A stretch of 64,000 nucleotides of DNA from an uncultured Alphaproteobacteria bacterium (GTDB taxonomy: Bacteria > Pseudomonadota > Alphaproteobacteria > RF32 > CAG-239), in NCBI GenBank assembly GCA_910577205.1, contig CAJTMA010000001.1:1-64000 (forward strand). The letters are read 5' to 3'. Below the pieces are notes generated by a model that was given only the letters and a program-made list of their open reading frames with translations, was not told the origin of the DNA and did not search any database. A program made the position numbers and the translations under genes. The first letter of the stretch is position 1. Every line of letters starts with the position of its first letter. Below, piece after piece: positions 44,250 through 53,202 of the stretch.

Positions 44250-45581
44250 ATGAATGAAAAACTTTTGGTTAATTATGTGGCTATTAACTCAATTTTTGAT
44301 TATAAGCTTAATCCCAAAACTCACGAAGAAAAGCAGATACAGCAAATTGCCAGATCTATTGAGCGTTTTGGATTTAATAATCCTATTCTGATTGATGAAA
44401 AATCGGAGGTAATTGCTGGTCATGGTCGTTTAGCTGCTGCTAGACTTTTAAAATTGGATGACGTGCCGGTAATCTGTTTGTCGCATCTCAGCGAGGTAGA
44501 AAAGCGAGCTTACCGTATTGCGGATAATAGGTTATCGGAAAATGGTCAATGGAATACGGATTTATTGAAGCTGGAATTTTCGGAAATTGAAAAGTTGGCT
44601 TTGAATCTTGAAGATGAACTGGATTTGGATATTACCGGATTTGATTTTAAGGAGATAGATGTTCTTCTGGCTGAAGATAAGCCCAGCGTAAAGGCAGATC
44701 AAAAGCTTAATTCTATTCCGTATGTATCGGAAAATGAAATAGTCAGCCAATATGGAGATATCTGGCTGCTGGGAAAGCATAAAATTATTTGTGGAAACTC
44801 GCTGAAAGAGGAAACATATCAGCATTTATTTGAAAACATTAAGGCCAATATGGTTTTTACTGATCCGCCATTTAATGTGAAAATTCAAGGACATGTTTGC
44901 GGCTCTGGTCAAACAAAACATAAAGAGTTTGCTTTTGCCTCTGGCGAGATGAATGTGGCTGAATTTATTTCGTTTTTGAAAACATCAATGGCGAATATAG
45001 CAAAACATTCTGTTGAAAATTCCGTTCATTATATTTGCATGGATTGGCGACATATATCCGAGCTGCTTTCCGCTTCTCAAGATATCTACGCTAAAATGCT
45101 GAATATGGTGGTTTGGTGTAAGAAAAACGGCGGTATGGGTAGTTTTTACCGCTCACAGCACGAATTGATTTGCATCTTTCAGAACGGCAAAGGTTCTCAT
45201 GTTAATAATGTGGAGTTAGGCAAGCATGGCCGCTATCGAACAAATGTCTGGCATTATGCCGGTGTTAACAGTTTTGGCTCCGAACAGAAAAATCTTAAAA
45301 TGCATCCGACGGTCAAACCGGTAGAATTAGTCCGCGATGCGATTTTGGACGCCTCTAAACGGGGCGATATTGTGCTGGATGCGTTTCTCGGCAGCGGAAC
45401 AACGCTGATTGCGGCTGAAAAGGCCGGACGTGTTTGTTACGGAATCGAGTATGAGCCATTGTACATTGATACGATTATTCGCCGATATTATGAATTAACC
45501 GGAAATTGGGCTATTCATCAAAGTTCGCAAAAATCATATGAGCAACTATTGCAAGAAAAATTGGAGAAAAATAATGAGTGA
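44250..45581 (+). CDS. ParB-like domain fused to an N4/N6 DNA methyltransferase
   Basis: 443 aa with AAGGAG upstream. The first 120 residues are a ParB/Srx-like domain ('VIAGHGRLAAARLLKLDDV'); the rest is an amino-methyltransferase with 'FTDPPFNV' (catalytic DPPF) followed by the SAM site 'DAFLGSGTTLIAAEKA', i.e. the beta-type order. Such fusions are common in prophages beside terminase genes and modify phage or host DNA. It overlaps the DUF5681 gene by 8 nt. It is the first of a run with the packaging genes. Confidence 0.9.
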   Translation: MNEKLLVNYVAINSIFDYKLNPKTHEEKQIQQIARSIERFGFNNPILIDEKSEVIAGHGRLAAARLLKLDDVPVICLSHLSEVEKRAYRIADNRLSENGQWNTDLLKLEFSEIEKLALNLEDELDLDITGFDFKEIDVLLAEDKPSVKADQKLNSIPYVSENEIVSQYGDIWLLGKHKIICGNSLKEETYQHLFENIKANMVFTDPPFNVKIQGHVCGSGQTKHKEFAFASGEMNVAEFISFLKTSMANIAKHSVENSVHYICMDWRHISELLSASQDIYAKMLNMVVWCKKNGGMGSFYRSQHELICIFQNGKGSHVNNVELGKHGRYRTNVWHYAGVNSFGSEQKNLKMHPTVKPVELVRDAILDASKRGDIVLDAFLGSGTTLIAAEKAGRVCYGIEYEPLYIDTIIRRYYELTGNWAIHQSSQKSYEQLLQEKLEKNNE

Positions 45582-45945
45582 AAGCGGTTATAAAAATCCA
45601 CCCAAACATTCGCGATTTCAGAAGGGGTGTTCAGGTAATCCGGCTGGGAGGCCAAAAGGAAGCAAAAATACGCTCAAACTTCTGGATGCAGTTTTGGAAC
45701 AGAAAATCAAAATTCAGCAAGAGGGTAAGACCATCAGCATTACCAAAAAGCAGGCAATGCTGATGCAGTTGGTCAATGCTGCGGTAAAAGGTGAAATCAA
45801 GGCCATTGCGGCACTTTTCCCATACATGATGCAGTTAGATATGAAAGAGGAGCAATCCTTGGAAACAAGCAAATTGTCTTTAAGAGATGAAGAAATTTTA
45901 CAACAGTTTTTAGAACAAAATAAACAGGAGAATAGAAATGACTGA
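45574..45945 (+). CDS. DUF5681 protein, terminase-associated
   Basis: 123 aa from ATG 45574 (GGAGAAA upstream). The start 'YKNPPKHSRFQKGCSGNPAGRP' is the DUF5681 signature (basic, Pro/Gly-rich), followed by helices. DUF5681 genes lie just ahead of terminase large subunits and may act as the small subunit; that role is inference. It overlaps both neighbours by 8 nt. Confidence 0.85.
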   Translation: MSESGYKNPPKHSRFQKGCSGNPAGRPKGSKNTLKLLDAVLEQKIKIQQEGKTISITKKQAMLMQLVNAAVKGEIKAIAALFPYMMQLDMKEEQSLETSKLSLRDEEILQQFLEQNKQENRND

Positions 45946-47482
45946 TAAAAATTTGGTGAAGAATGCAGTCTTCCGTCAAAGTTTTTCAACCTTTGTACAG
46001 AAGTGTTTTTATGAACTAAACCCCTCGGAAAAATTTATAAATGGCATGTATATAGATTTATTATGCGATCAAATCCAAAGTATGATTGAAGGTGAGAATC
46101 AGAAGTTGATAATCAATCTTCCCCCAAGATATTTAAAATCTGTCATATGTTCTATAGCTTTGCCTGCATTTATTCTAGGGCATAACCCGTCGGCTAAAAT
46201 TATGTGCATCAGCTATGGGGAGGATCTGGCTTCCAAATTAGCTACGGATTGTAGAACCATTATGGAAACAGACTGGTATAAAGAACTTTTCTTTCAGACA
46301 AGAATTCGGGGAGATAGGAGATCTAGCATGGATTTTGAAACAACCAAGCACGGCGGACGGTTTGCTGTGACAATTTCAGGAGGAGTAACCGGCCGCGGCG
46401 CTGATTGGATTATTATAGACGATCCGTTGAAACCGGTTGAGGCTTTTTCTGATATACAGAGAGAAAAAGTTAATGAACTCTATGGAAATACCGTTAACTC
46501 TAGGCTTAATGATAAAAATACAGGGAGAATACTTGTGGTTATGCAGCGTTTGCATGCTCATGATTTATCTGGTTTTCTGTTTGAGAACGATCCTGATTTT
46601 AAGTCTATCGTCTTGCCGTTGATAGCTGTAAAAGATGAAGAATGGCAAATAAAAAATCATATTACTGGAAAAATAGTGATATATAAGCGAAAAAAAGGTG
46701 AGCTGCTGCATCCGGAACGCGAAGGCGAAAAAGTTGTAAACAGTTATCGCAATTCGATGAGCCCTTTTGTATTTTCTGCGCAGTATCAGCAGAATCCAAT
46801 GCCTATCGGCAGCGGAATGATTAAACAGGAATGGATAACGACCTATCAAGAACTGCCAAAGTTGAGTAAAATTATTTTATCATGGGATACAGCGTCTAAA
46901 ACTACAGAAACAAATGCTTACTCTGCATGTGTGGTGATTGGAGTTGGAAAAGATCAAAAGTATTACCTGCTTGAAGTGTTTCGCGGCAGACTTGATTTTC
47001 CTAGTTTGACAAGAAAGGTTAAGGAACTGTCTGATAAATATGAAGGTAAAATGTCAGGCAAGATAATAACTTTGGTTGAAAATGCATCTTCCGGAATTTC
47101 ACTTTGTCAAACTTTGAAGGGTAAGATAACAAATTTAATACCTGTTTCATGTAAAAGTTCTAAGGAACAGCGTTTTGATATTGTCGCATTAAAAACCGAA
47201 CAAGGTGAGTTATTGTTTCCAGGACAATATGAACCTTGGTTCAAAAGTTTTGAAGATGAGTTCTTAACTTTTCCGAGATCTTTATTTAAAGATCAATGTG
47301 ATGCTTTGAGTCAGGTAATAGGGTATTTTGAAGAGCATAAACATTCTTTACGGCAAGCGGCTGTTGTTGCCACTCCATCGCCGCCCGTGAAAACTGCGTA
47401 CACTGGAATTATTGGGACATCCAATACAAACAGCGGTATTTCAGCTCGTCCAACAATATTTTTTAATTATAGGCGTTTTTAG
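45938..47482 (+). CDS. terL: Phage terminase large subunit
   Basis: 514 aa. ATPase part with Walker A 'NLPPRYLKS' (about residues 61-68) and Walker B 'WIIIDDP'. The Gly of the usual PPRxGKS is Leu, a form seen in some terminase families. A C-terminal RNase H-like nuclease part follows ('ILSWDTASKT', 'LVENASSGISL', 'DQCDALSQVIGYF'). It translocates and cuts phage DNA into capsids. No portal or capsid gene follows, so the packaging set is incomplete here. Confidence 0.9.
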   Translation: MTDKNLVKNAVFRQSFSTFVQKCFYELNPSEKFINGMYIDLLCDQIQSMIEGENQKLIINLPPRYLKSVICSIALPAFILGHNPSAKIMCISYGEDLASKLATDCRTIMETDWYKELFFQTRIRGDRRSSMDFETTKHGGRFAVTISGGVTGRGADWIIIDDPLKPVEAFSDIQREKVNELYGNTVNSRLNDKNTGRILVVMQRLHAHDLSGFLFENDPDFKSIVLPLIAVKDEEWQIKNHITGKIVIYKRKKGELLHPEREGEKVVNSYRNSMSPFVFSAQYQQNPMPIGSGMIKQEWITTYQELPKLSKIILSWDTASKTTETNAYSACVVIGVGKDQKYYLLEVFRGRLDFPSLTRKVKELSDKYEGKMSGKIITLVENASSGISLCQTLKGKITNLIPVSCKSSKEQRFDIVALKTEQGELLFPGQYEPWFKSFEDEFLTFPRSLFKDQCDALSQVIGYFEEHKHSLRQAAVVATPSPPVKTAYTGIIGTSNTNSGISARPTIFFNYRRF

Positions 47483-47507
47483 CTTGAATAATTCTTTTTT
47501 ATGAGCA

Positions 47508-47545
47508 TTACATATCCACGTCAGATTTTGTCGTCAATGCATTAT
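47508..47545. repeat. Imperfect copy A of a 30-40 bp direct repeat (copy B at 52896-52930)
   Basis: TTACATATCC followed by a spacer and 'CAGATTTTGTCG..AATG' matches 'TTACATATCC..CAGAATTTGACG..AATG' at 52896-52930 in the same orientation. The two copies bracket the DnaB-like to PD-(D/E)XK gene block and could mark recombination or binding sites. Confidence 0.35.
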
Positions 47546-47568
47546 ATCGTCAAAAAGCAACGAAAAAG

Positions 47569-48654
47569 ATGAAACGGATAAAAGTAATGTTTTTGAATAA
47601 GTGGATGTTAGGTCTTAAAAAGGTAGAACAGAAGATTTTGAAGAGTTCTGATAAAAAAAATTGTCCGGAACATATTTCTGCAATAATCCAATCTTATTTA
47701 GAAAGGTTAGATTATAAATATCAAAATCCTGATAAAATTATAGGACTTTCTACAGAAATAAAGACTCTAGACAACAAATTACAAGGTTTAAGAGGAGGAG
47801 AAATTATTTTACTCGCCTCTCGTCCCTGCATGGGAAAAACATCTTTTGCAATGAATCTTTCTTATAAAGTAGCTCAATCATTCTTAAAAGAGAACGGCAT
47901 AAATACGGATAATAAGTGTGTTCTGTATTTTAGTTCAGAAGCTCCGTCTTTTACCTTGTGTCAGCTTCAGCGGATTATAGCTGAAAAAATTACCGACACA
48001 ACTTGGTTCGATTTGCATACATACAAATATGGAAGCAAATCTTATGAAGAATTTGCAACGGTAGCAAATATTGGTAAAGAACTAGGAAAATTACCTCTTT
48101 ATATATGTGATGATTCCGACCTGTCTTTGGATTTTATAAAAAATAAAATAAAAAAAATTAACGGCTATTCAAAAATCGGTTTTATTGTTGTTGATGAGCT
48201 TTTATTATTTTCTTTCCAAAACTCATCACAACCCCAACTGTCCTATATCACCTTGCAAGGATTAAAGGATATAGCCCAAAAGCTTAATGTTCCCATTTTA
48301 GTTTTAGGCAGATTAAGCAGAAATCTTGAAAGCCGCTCCGATAAACGCCCGCTATTATCTGATGTTGATTCGGCAATTAAACTGTCCCCTTATTGTGATA
48401 AAATTTTATTTTTGTACCGCGAATCTTACTATTTGGCAATGAAATACCCAGAAAAAAAGTCAAATGAAACAAAAAACCATTTTGACCATCGAATGAAACG
48501 TTGGGAAAAGAAGTGTCGTAAAATGGAAAACGAATGTGAAATTATAATAGCGAGAAATAAACAAGCATTTACAGGAACGGTAAAAATTTTTTGTAACATG
48601 GTAGATGGTATTTTTGACGATATAGAATCATCGGAGGATGATATTCCGTTTTAG
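47569..48654 (+). CDS. DnaB-like helicase/RecA-fold ATPase of phage type
   Basis: 361 aa, corresponding to the C-terminal ATPase part of DnaB. It has Walker A 'ASRPCMGKTSFA' (about 84-95), 'LYFSSEAPSFTLCQLQRII', Walker B-like 'FIVVDELLLF', 'ILVLGRLSRNLESRSDKRP' (arginine-finger and hexamer contacts) and a final 'DDIPF'. The N-terminal DnaG-binding domain is missing, as in many phage helicases. It should unwind DNA during element replication. Confidence 0.82.
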   Translation: MKRIKVMFLNKWMLGLKKVEQKILKSSDKKNCPEHISAIIQSYLERLDYKYQNPDKIIGLSTEIKTLDNKLQGLRGGEIILLASRPCMGKTSFAMNLSYKVAQSFLKENGINTDNKCVLYFSSEAPSFTLCQLQRIIAEKITDTTWFDLHTYKYGSKSYEEFATVANIGKELGKLPLYICDDSDLSLDFIKNKIKKINGYSKIGFIVVDELLLFSFQNSSQPQLSYITLQGLKDIAQKLNVPILVLGRLSRNLESRSDKRPLLSDVDSAIKLSPYCDKILFLYRESYYLAMKYPEKKSNETKNHFDHRMKRWEKKCRKMENECEIIIARNKQAFTGTVKIFCNMVDGIFDDIESSEDDIPF

Positions 48655-48710
48655 ATAATCTTACTTCAAATAGTATTAAAAACACTAATCCAAAACGAAA
48701 GGAACTGACA

Positions 48711-49202
48711 ATGAACAAGGAAATAAAATTAAATCTTAACAAGCTGTTTTGGTATGTCCTTAGCTGTGAAATTAATAATGACGCCGCTAAATATTATACA
48801 CCTTTATTTAATGATAAAGACAAGCAGGAACTTATCAATATTGTTCTGGAAATTCGACTGTCCGGCCGGAATACATGGAGTGAGAGCAGTAAAGCAAGAA
48901 TAGCTCCTTATCTATTAAAATTTGCTCCTATTCCATATAAGGGCAATTATTGCATTAAACCGGTTACCAATTTAGAAATGCTTGAGGCGGAAGAGTGTTA
49001 TTCAATGCTAAGCAACTGGAACTTTTTCATCAGTGATGCTTTTTTCTTATACAAAAAAGATGATATTCGGGCTTTAATTATGGTTGCAGAGGAATTTGGC
49101 ATTCCTACACCTAAAATTATCGACCCTAACGACTATTTAACAGCTAAACAAAGAAATACAGTTTTGGCAGAAATGAATGCCCTTATGGCCGAGCAAAGCT
49201 AA
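48711..49202 (+). CDS. 163-aa protein of unknown function, island
   Basis: AAAGGA precedes the ATG. Mostly helical, acidic, with Trp/Tyr-rich segments and a C-terminal 'LTAKQRNTVLAEMNALMAEQ'. No transmembrane helix or motif is recognised. It follows the helicase gene by 56 nt and may be co-transcribed with it. Confidence 0.55.
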   Translation: MNKEIKLNLNKLFWYVLSCEINNDAAKYYTPLFNDKDKQELINIVLEIRLSGRNTWSESSKARIAPYLLKFAPIPYKGNYCIKPVTNLEMLEAEECYSMLSNWNFFISDAFFLYKKDDIRALIMVAEEFGIPTPKIIDPNDYLTAKQRNTVLAEMNALMAEQS

Positions 49203-49317
49203 AAATTTTTATATAACACCTGCCAGGATTTACCTTACAAATTTCTCTTTTTGGCAGTTGCTATACCACCGAAGCCTCAATTTTATATTGGGGCTTCACT
49301 TATTTCAGGAGAGAGTA

Positions 49318-49639
49318 ATGACAAAAAAGATAATAAAAGAACTTAATGACAATTTTAGAAAAAGCTTTTTAGGTGGACGTGTAATGATAACTCAAAAGTT
49401 CAAATGCTGTCTGCCGAAGCCCAAAGAGAATTATTTGACCGTGTAAAACAGTTTAATGACTTTACAAAAAAAACGACCCTTACGGAGAACATGATTTCGG
49501 AAGTATCAAATTCCAAAATGACATTTATTTTTGGAAGATTGATTATTACGACATTAATTTTTTATATCACAGTCCAGACCCGAGCAACACTTCTATTACA
49601 AATAGGGTTTTAACAATTATGCACGCAGATGAATATTAA
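49318..49639 (+). pseudogene. DUF3768 gene broken by two frameshifts
   Basis: ATG 49318 with AGGAGAGAG upstream starts a DUF3768 reading ('KKIIKELNDNFRKSFLGGR'). It continues in a second frame ('QMLSAEAQRELFDRVKQFND') and a third ('NDPYGEHDFGSIKFQNDIYF', 'FYHSPDP'-like, ending 'LTIMHADEY' and TAA at 49637). The breaks fall in A runs near 49398 (AAAA) and 49466 (A8). This could be real decay or homopolymer errors in the assembly. No single frame gives a full protein. Confidence 0.85.
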
Positions 49640-49693
49640 CGTCAAAAATTGGCGACTTTCCATAATATAATTAAAAAATTAAGGAACAAAGCC

Positions 49694-50482
49694 ATGATTT
49701 ATAAAATTAAAAGCCAAAAACAGCTTATCAGTTTAATTAAACATTGTGCAATGCTGCGAATATTTACCAACGGCAAAGATGTCTATACGTGGAATAGCGA
49801 ATTTACCGATCATCAGCGTGCCCGAAAAATGCTTGGCGGATTAGACGAATCTTATACGATAGAAAATAATGGACGGCTGTTACATTGCGTCGTAATCAAT
49901 TATCCGGTATTAGAAAAATTTATTCGGACATGGTTTCCTGATTGCTGGTATGGTTTCCATATTAAAGAATATGATACGCATGAGGGCATTTGCCTTTTTA
50001 CCAATGAAAAACCGGAATGGGCATCTCTTCATCATGCCTATAATATGCGTATTATAGCATTGGCACAGCCTTATTATAAATCCGAAACGAAGAAACGTAC
50101 ATTCACACTTTTTACTGAAGATAATGAAATGCCTTTTCGTTATCCGCATGTCCATGTTTGTGTTGCTGTAAAAAATAAGAAGTATTTAGGTGTTCCTCTT
50201 CGGTCTCTTTATTGGGCAGAGAAATATAAATCTATTTTCAGCATCCGCATAAAAAATCCTAAAGTTACAGAAAAAGAACTCTACACGGCAAATAATTTAA
50301 TAATTGAAGATGAAGTAGAGCCGGACTGTTTTAAGAATATGTCCGAGCAAGAAAAAAGCGAACTACTCGACCTGCTTAATTGTGAAAAATTTAATTTTTG
50401 GAGAGGTTACCTCTGTAACATTAAAAACGATGAGGCTTATAAGGAATATTGGCAAAAAAAGGCTGTTATTTTGAAACCATAA
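49694..50482 (+). CDS. 262-aa protein of unknown function, island
   Basis: ATG 49694 with AAGGA upstream. Aromatic-rich (many Trp, Tyr, Phe and His), with 'PHVHVCVAVKNKKYLG' in the middle and a charged helical C-terminus ('MSEQEKSELLDLLNCEKF'). No catalytic motif or transmembrane helix is recognised. It sits between two decayed genes but its frame is intact. Confidence 0.55.
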   Translation: MIYKIKSQKQLISLIKHCAMLRIFTNGKDVYTWNSEFTDHQRARKMLGGLDESYTIENNGRLLHCVVINYPVLEKFIRTWFPDCWYGFHIKEYDTHEGICLFTNEKPEWASLHHAYNMRIIALAQPYYKSETKKRTFTLFTEDNEMPFRYPHVHVCVAVKNKKYLGVPLRSLYWAEKYKSIFSIRIKNPKVTEKELYTANNLIIEDEVEPDCFKNMSEQEKSELLDLLNCEKFNFWRGYLCNIKNDEAYKEYWQKKAVILKP

Positions 50483-50507
50483 CGCCATCTCCCAAATACG
50501 ATACATA

Positions 50508-50978
50508 TTGATAAAAGGAAAAACAGATTCTCGGCGTTTTTTGGCCGAAGCATTGGTCGAAACCTGTGGGAAAAAAGGGTCTATAATTGTTTATAATGAC
50601 AACTTTGAAAAAACACGCAATCGAGAGCTTGCTGAATTATTCACAGACTTATCCGAAAGTCTGCTGGAAATCAACAGCCGTATTATTGATTTATTAATTC
50701 CGTTCAGACAGAGAGCTTTATACAGCCCAAAGCAACATAGTTCCGCATCAATTAAATATGTTCTTCCTGCCTTTTGTGATTTGAGCTATACCGAAATGGA
50801 AATCGCTAACGGTAGTCAGGCAATGGACAGATACCTTGCTTTTTTGACCGGAACATTATCTGACGAAGAAGAAAAAATCCTATTTAAAGGGTTGGAAGAC
50901 TATTGTTACCAAGATACATATGCTATGGTTAAATTGATTGATGTTTTATACGAAAAAAGCAAGGACGAAACAAATTAA
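50508..50978 (+). pseudogene. C-terminal fragment of a DUF2779 protein
   Basis: The frame starts without a good ribosome site (only TTG) and encodes about 156 aa that match the end of DUF2779 proteins: 'DSRRFLAEALVETCGKKGSIIVYN', 'LIPFRQRALYSPKQHSSASI', 'YCYQDTYAMVKLIDVL'. Full DUF2779 proteins are several hundred residues long with a Cas4-like nuclease part, which is missing here. I treat it as a remnant. Confidence 0.75.
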
Positions 50979-51258
50979 TTACAGATATCTTTTTTTGATA
51001 CCATAATTCTAAAACTTTTCCATTTTTATACACTGTCTGATAAGATAATTAACATGATGTGAATAAGTTGATATATTAAATTTCCTTATGTTATCCATAT
51101 GAAAAATATAACTTTTTTCATCAACAGCATTGCTTTTCAATTTAATAATATGTGTATAAAAAAATACTTAACAGCTTACACAGAGATTCACGACAACTAC
51201 TACATTTTAAATATAATTAGTAGGGGATGTTAAAGGTGTTTATAAGTTTGATTTCTTA

Positions 51259-52212
51259 TTATCCGGCATTCTTTTTTATGGGTTTTATAACCTTAACCTC
51301 ATCGCCCCAAGTATAAAGAAACCAATCCATCTCCAATTTTCCACCGGCTCGGAATTTAACTGTCAGACTGCCATCAGAATTTTCGATTAAAGTTTGGTTG
51401 GGGTGGAAAATAAAGGTTTTGGCTTCTTCTGCCACTTTCGGACTAAAGAGCCATTCCACGTCAAAAGGCTTTTCATGCCAAGCTCCAAAAGATTCTTGGG
51501 CATACGCCTCCAAATTAAAATCATCGTTAGTAAAAGTTTCCGGCAAAATGTCGGCTTCCAAGATATGCGATAAAGAAAAATTGTGCGCTTTTCCAGAATC
51601 CCAGCCGTCGCTATGCTTCGCAACTAAATAGTGTGCCCTCTGTCCATATAAAAAACCGTACGGTATCAGGTTATAGTCAAAAATTCTGCCGTCCATTTTG
51701 CTTTTATATTTTAACCTAACCTGATGACAACTTAAAATTGCCTGACGAATGGTATCCATAATTTGAGCATCTGTTTTTATTTTTGGACCGGGACGCAAAA
51801 CCAGCCCTTCCGCTTTTATTAACTCCTCCGCATCAACCTCGACCCTGCGTTTTTGTTCCGGTTTCATCAAGTTTTTCAGCTTAAGCTCAACCTTTGCCAA
51901 TAAAGCGGCTTTATCGTCCAAACTATTTTGCTTAAGGTAGCTTATTGCCGTTTGCAGGGCTGAAATTTCTTCCGGAGAAAACGCAATTAAGGAATTTAAA
52001 GTCCGTTGAGGAATCCGCCAGCGTTTTCTTTTTTCTCCGGTATAGACTTCTTCCATTTGTGGAAAATAGCGAAGCAAAGCGTCTCGCATTCTTTCTGCGG
52101 TACGTTGCGAAACATCAAAATCGCGACAAATATCGGCAAGAGAAATCCCGTCTGAACTTTCCTGCATTTTCATTGCCAAATCAAACAGGTCTAACATCTT
52201 GCCGTAATTCAT
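51259..52212 (-). CDS. WYL-domain transcriptional regulator
   Basis: 317 aa. N-terminal winged HTH ('GISLADICRDFDVSQRTAERMRDAL'), a middle coiled region, and a WYL-type ligand domain ('IRQAILSCHQVRLKYKSK', 'PYGFLYGQRAHYLVAKH') with a WCX-like C-terminus. WYL regulators often control defence genes in response to nucleic-acid ligands. It lies 11 nt downstream of the PD-(D/E)XK-like gene on the same strand, so both form a unit behind the candidate RNA at 52928-53127. The aromatic W-Y-L core is diverged ('HYLVAKH'). Confidence 0.85.
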   Translation of the reverse strand: MNYGKMLDLFDLAMKMQESSDGISLADICRDFDVSQRTAERMRDALLRYFPQMEEVYTGEKRKRWRIPQRTLNSLIAFSPEEISALQTAISYLKQNSLDDKAALLAKVELKLKNLMKPEQKRRVEVDAEELIKAEGLVLRPGPKIKTDAQIMDTIRQAILSCHQVRLKYKSKMDGRIFDYNLIPYGFLYGQRAHYLVAKHSDGWDSGKAHNFSLSHILEADILPETFTNDDFNLEAYAQESFGAWHEKPFDVEWLFSPKVAEEAKTFIFHPNQTLIENSDGSLTVKFRAGGKLEMDWFLYTWGDEVKVIKPIKKNAG

Positions 52213-52223
52213 AAGCCGTATTC

Positions 52224-52853
52224 CTACCTTTCCGAGGGTTTTACTTTTATCATTAAAAGTTTAAAATCATCTAAATAATTGCACCAATGACATTCATATT
52301 CGTTTGTTGACACTTCTTTCTTATATTTATCATTTTTTGGTGAAAAAACTTTTGGCCCTGCTTCAATATTTTTTGCAAGGTAAAATTTTTCATCAATAGT
52401 TTCTTTCTTTTCTCTCTTTTCTTTTTCCCAATAAACCTTGTCATTAGTCAGAAGAAGACAATAATTGTTCATCTTTTTTGATGTTGTGTTACGGATTCTC
52501 TCTAATCTTTCTATATCCTGAACAAACAATAATCTTCCAAAATCTTGGGCGGAGTGATTTTTTAATGTCAAATTAATACCGTACCGAGTAATTTCTTTTG
52601 CTGTAGTCTTATATTTTAATTCGATAAACGAGATTTCATCAGGCGTATCAATATAAATATCTATATATTTTATACGAGTACCCTCTTTTTCGCGATAAGG
52701 ATATTCCAAAATGATTTTTGCCGTTTCGCCTAAAATTTCTTTTAGTTTCCACGCCAAGCTAAACTGAAAATCAGCCTCAAGCGTAAATATTGCATTTTCC
52801 GCTTCTAATCTTTTAATTGCTTCACTTATTGCAGTTGAAATGACATCCACCAT
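52224..52853 (-). CDS. PD-(D/E)XK-like protein of unknown function
   Basis: 209 aa from the ATG at 52853, which follows a near-perfect AAAGGAGGT. 'YIDIYIDTPDEISFIELKYKT' (about residues 58-78) has the D...ExK core of restriction-like nucleases, with a helix before it. A 'CLLLTNDKVYW' strand-helix and a C-terminal 'YECHWCNYLDDF' (CxxC) follow. The family is not named. It is preceded by a terminator and the candidate RNA and followed by a WYL regulator. A nuclease role is inference from the motif. Confidence 0.65.
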   Translation of the reverse strand: MVDVISTAISEAIKRLEAENAIFTLEADFQFSLAWKLKEILGETAKIILEYPYREKEGTRIKYIDIYIDTPDEISFIELKYKTTAKEITRYGINLTLKNHSAQDFGRLLFVQDIERLERIRNTTSKKMNNYCLLLTNDKVYWEKEKREKKETIDEKFYLAKNIEAGPKVFSPKNDKYKKEVSTNEYECHWCNYLDDFKLLMIKVKPSER

Positions 52854-52895
52854 AATTACCTCCTTTATTTTTTTGCAGAACATAATCTAAATACC

Positions 52896-52930
52896 TTACA
52901 TATCCGACAGAATTTGACGCTAATGGTATA
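52896..52930. repeat. Imperfect copy B of the direct repeat at 47508
   Basis: 'TTACATATCCGACAGAATTT' onward matches the copy at 47508-47545 with two gaps and a few substitutions. It lies in the leader between the terminator at 52928-52960 and the PD-(D/E)XK-like gene. Confidence 0.35.
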
Positions 52931-52960
52931 AAAAAACAGTCGCCTTGGTCTTGGCGACTG
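52928..52960 (-). terminator. Rho-independent terminator of the candidate RNA
   Basis: CAGTCGCC / GGCGACTG perfect 8-bp stem (52937-52960) followed on the minus strand by seven T residues; 75 nt ahead of the PD-(D/E)XK-like start. Confidence 0.85.
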
Positions 52961-53127
52961 GGAGTTTGCAACTGCATAAAGACAGCATGATGCTTTTAGC
53001 AAAATGCCTGAACATAACATCATCTCCCAGTCATTAGACTAGGAGAAGTGTTTTTTGATTTCGGTCTGTCTTCTCTAATTCAGACCGCTTTATGAGGGAT
53101 TGCAACGTCCCAGCTCACTTTTGAGCC
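52928..53127 (-). ncRNA. Candidate structured RNA of about 200 nt upstream of the PD-(D/E)XK-like gene
   Basis: Transcribed on the minus strand from about 53127. In order it shows: GCTCA/TGAGC hairpin (about 53113-53126), GGGA/TCCC (about 53096-53111), CGGTCTG/CAGACCG with a 12-nt loop (53062-53087), CTCCTAGTC/GACTGGGAG with a TAAT loop (about 53023-53044), ATGATG/CATCAT (about 52986-53022), and a final CAGTCGCC/GGCGACTG stem with a T run, an intrinsic terminator. A consensus-like promoter fits its 5' end. No family was recognised. It is not a CRISPR array or a tRNA. Confidence 0.65.
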
Positions 53128-53133
53128 GATTTC

Positions 53134-53161
53134 ATATTAACAACGTGTAATAAAATGTCAA
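53134..53161 (-). promoter_or_regulatory. Near-consensus sigma70-type promoter of the candidate RNA
   Basis: On the minus strand: TTGACA (complement of 53156-53161), 16-bp spacer, TAATAT (complement of 53134-53139). A start point about 6-8 nt further fits the first hairpin of the RNA. It is the best-matching promoter seen in the window. Confidence 0.7.
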
Positions 53162-53202
53162 AAGAAATGATTAAATTGATGCTGGGGAAATATTATTTCT
53201 TT

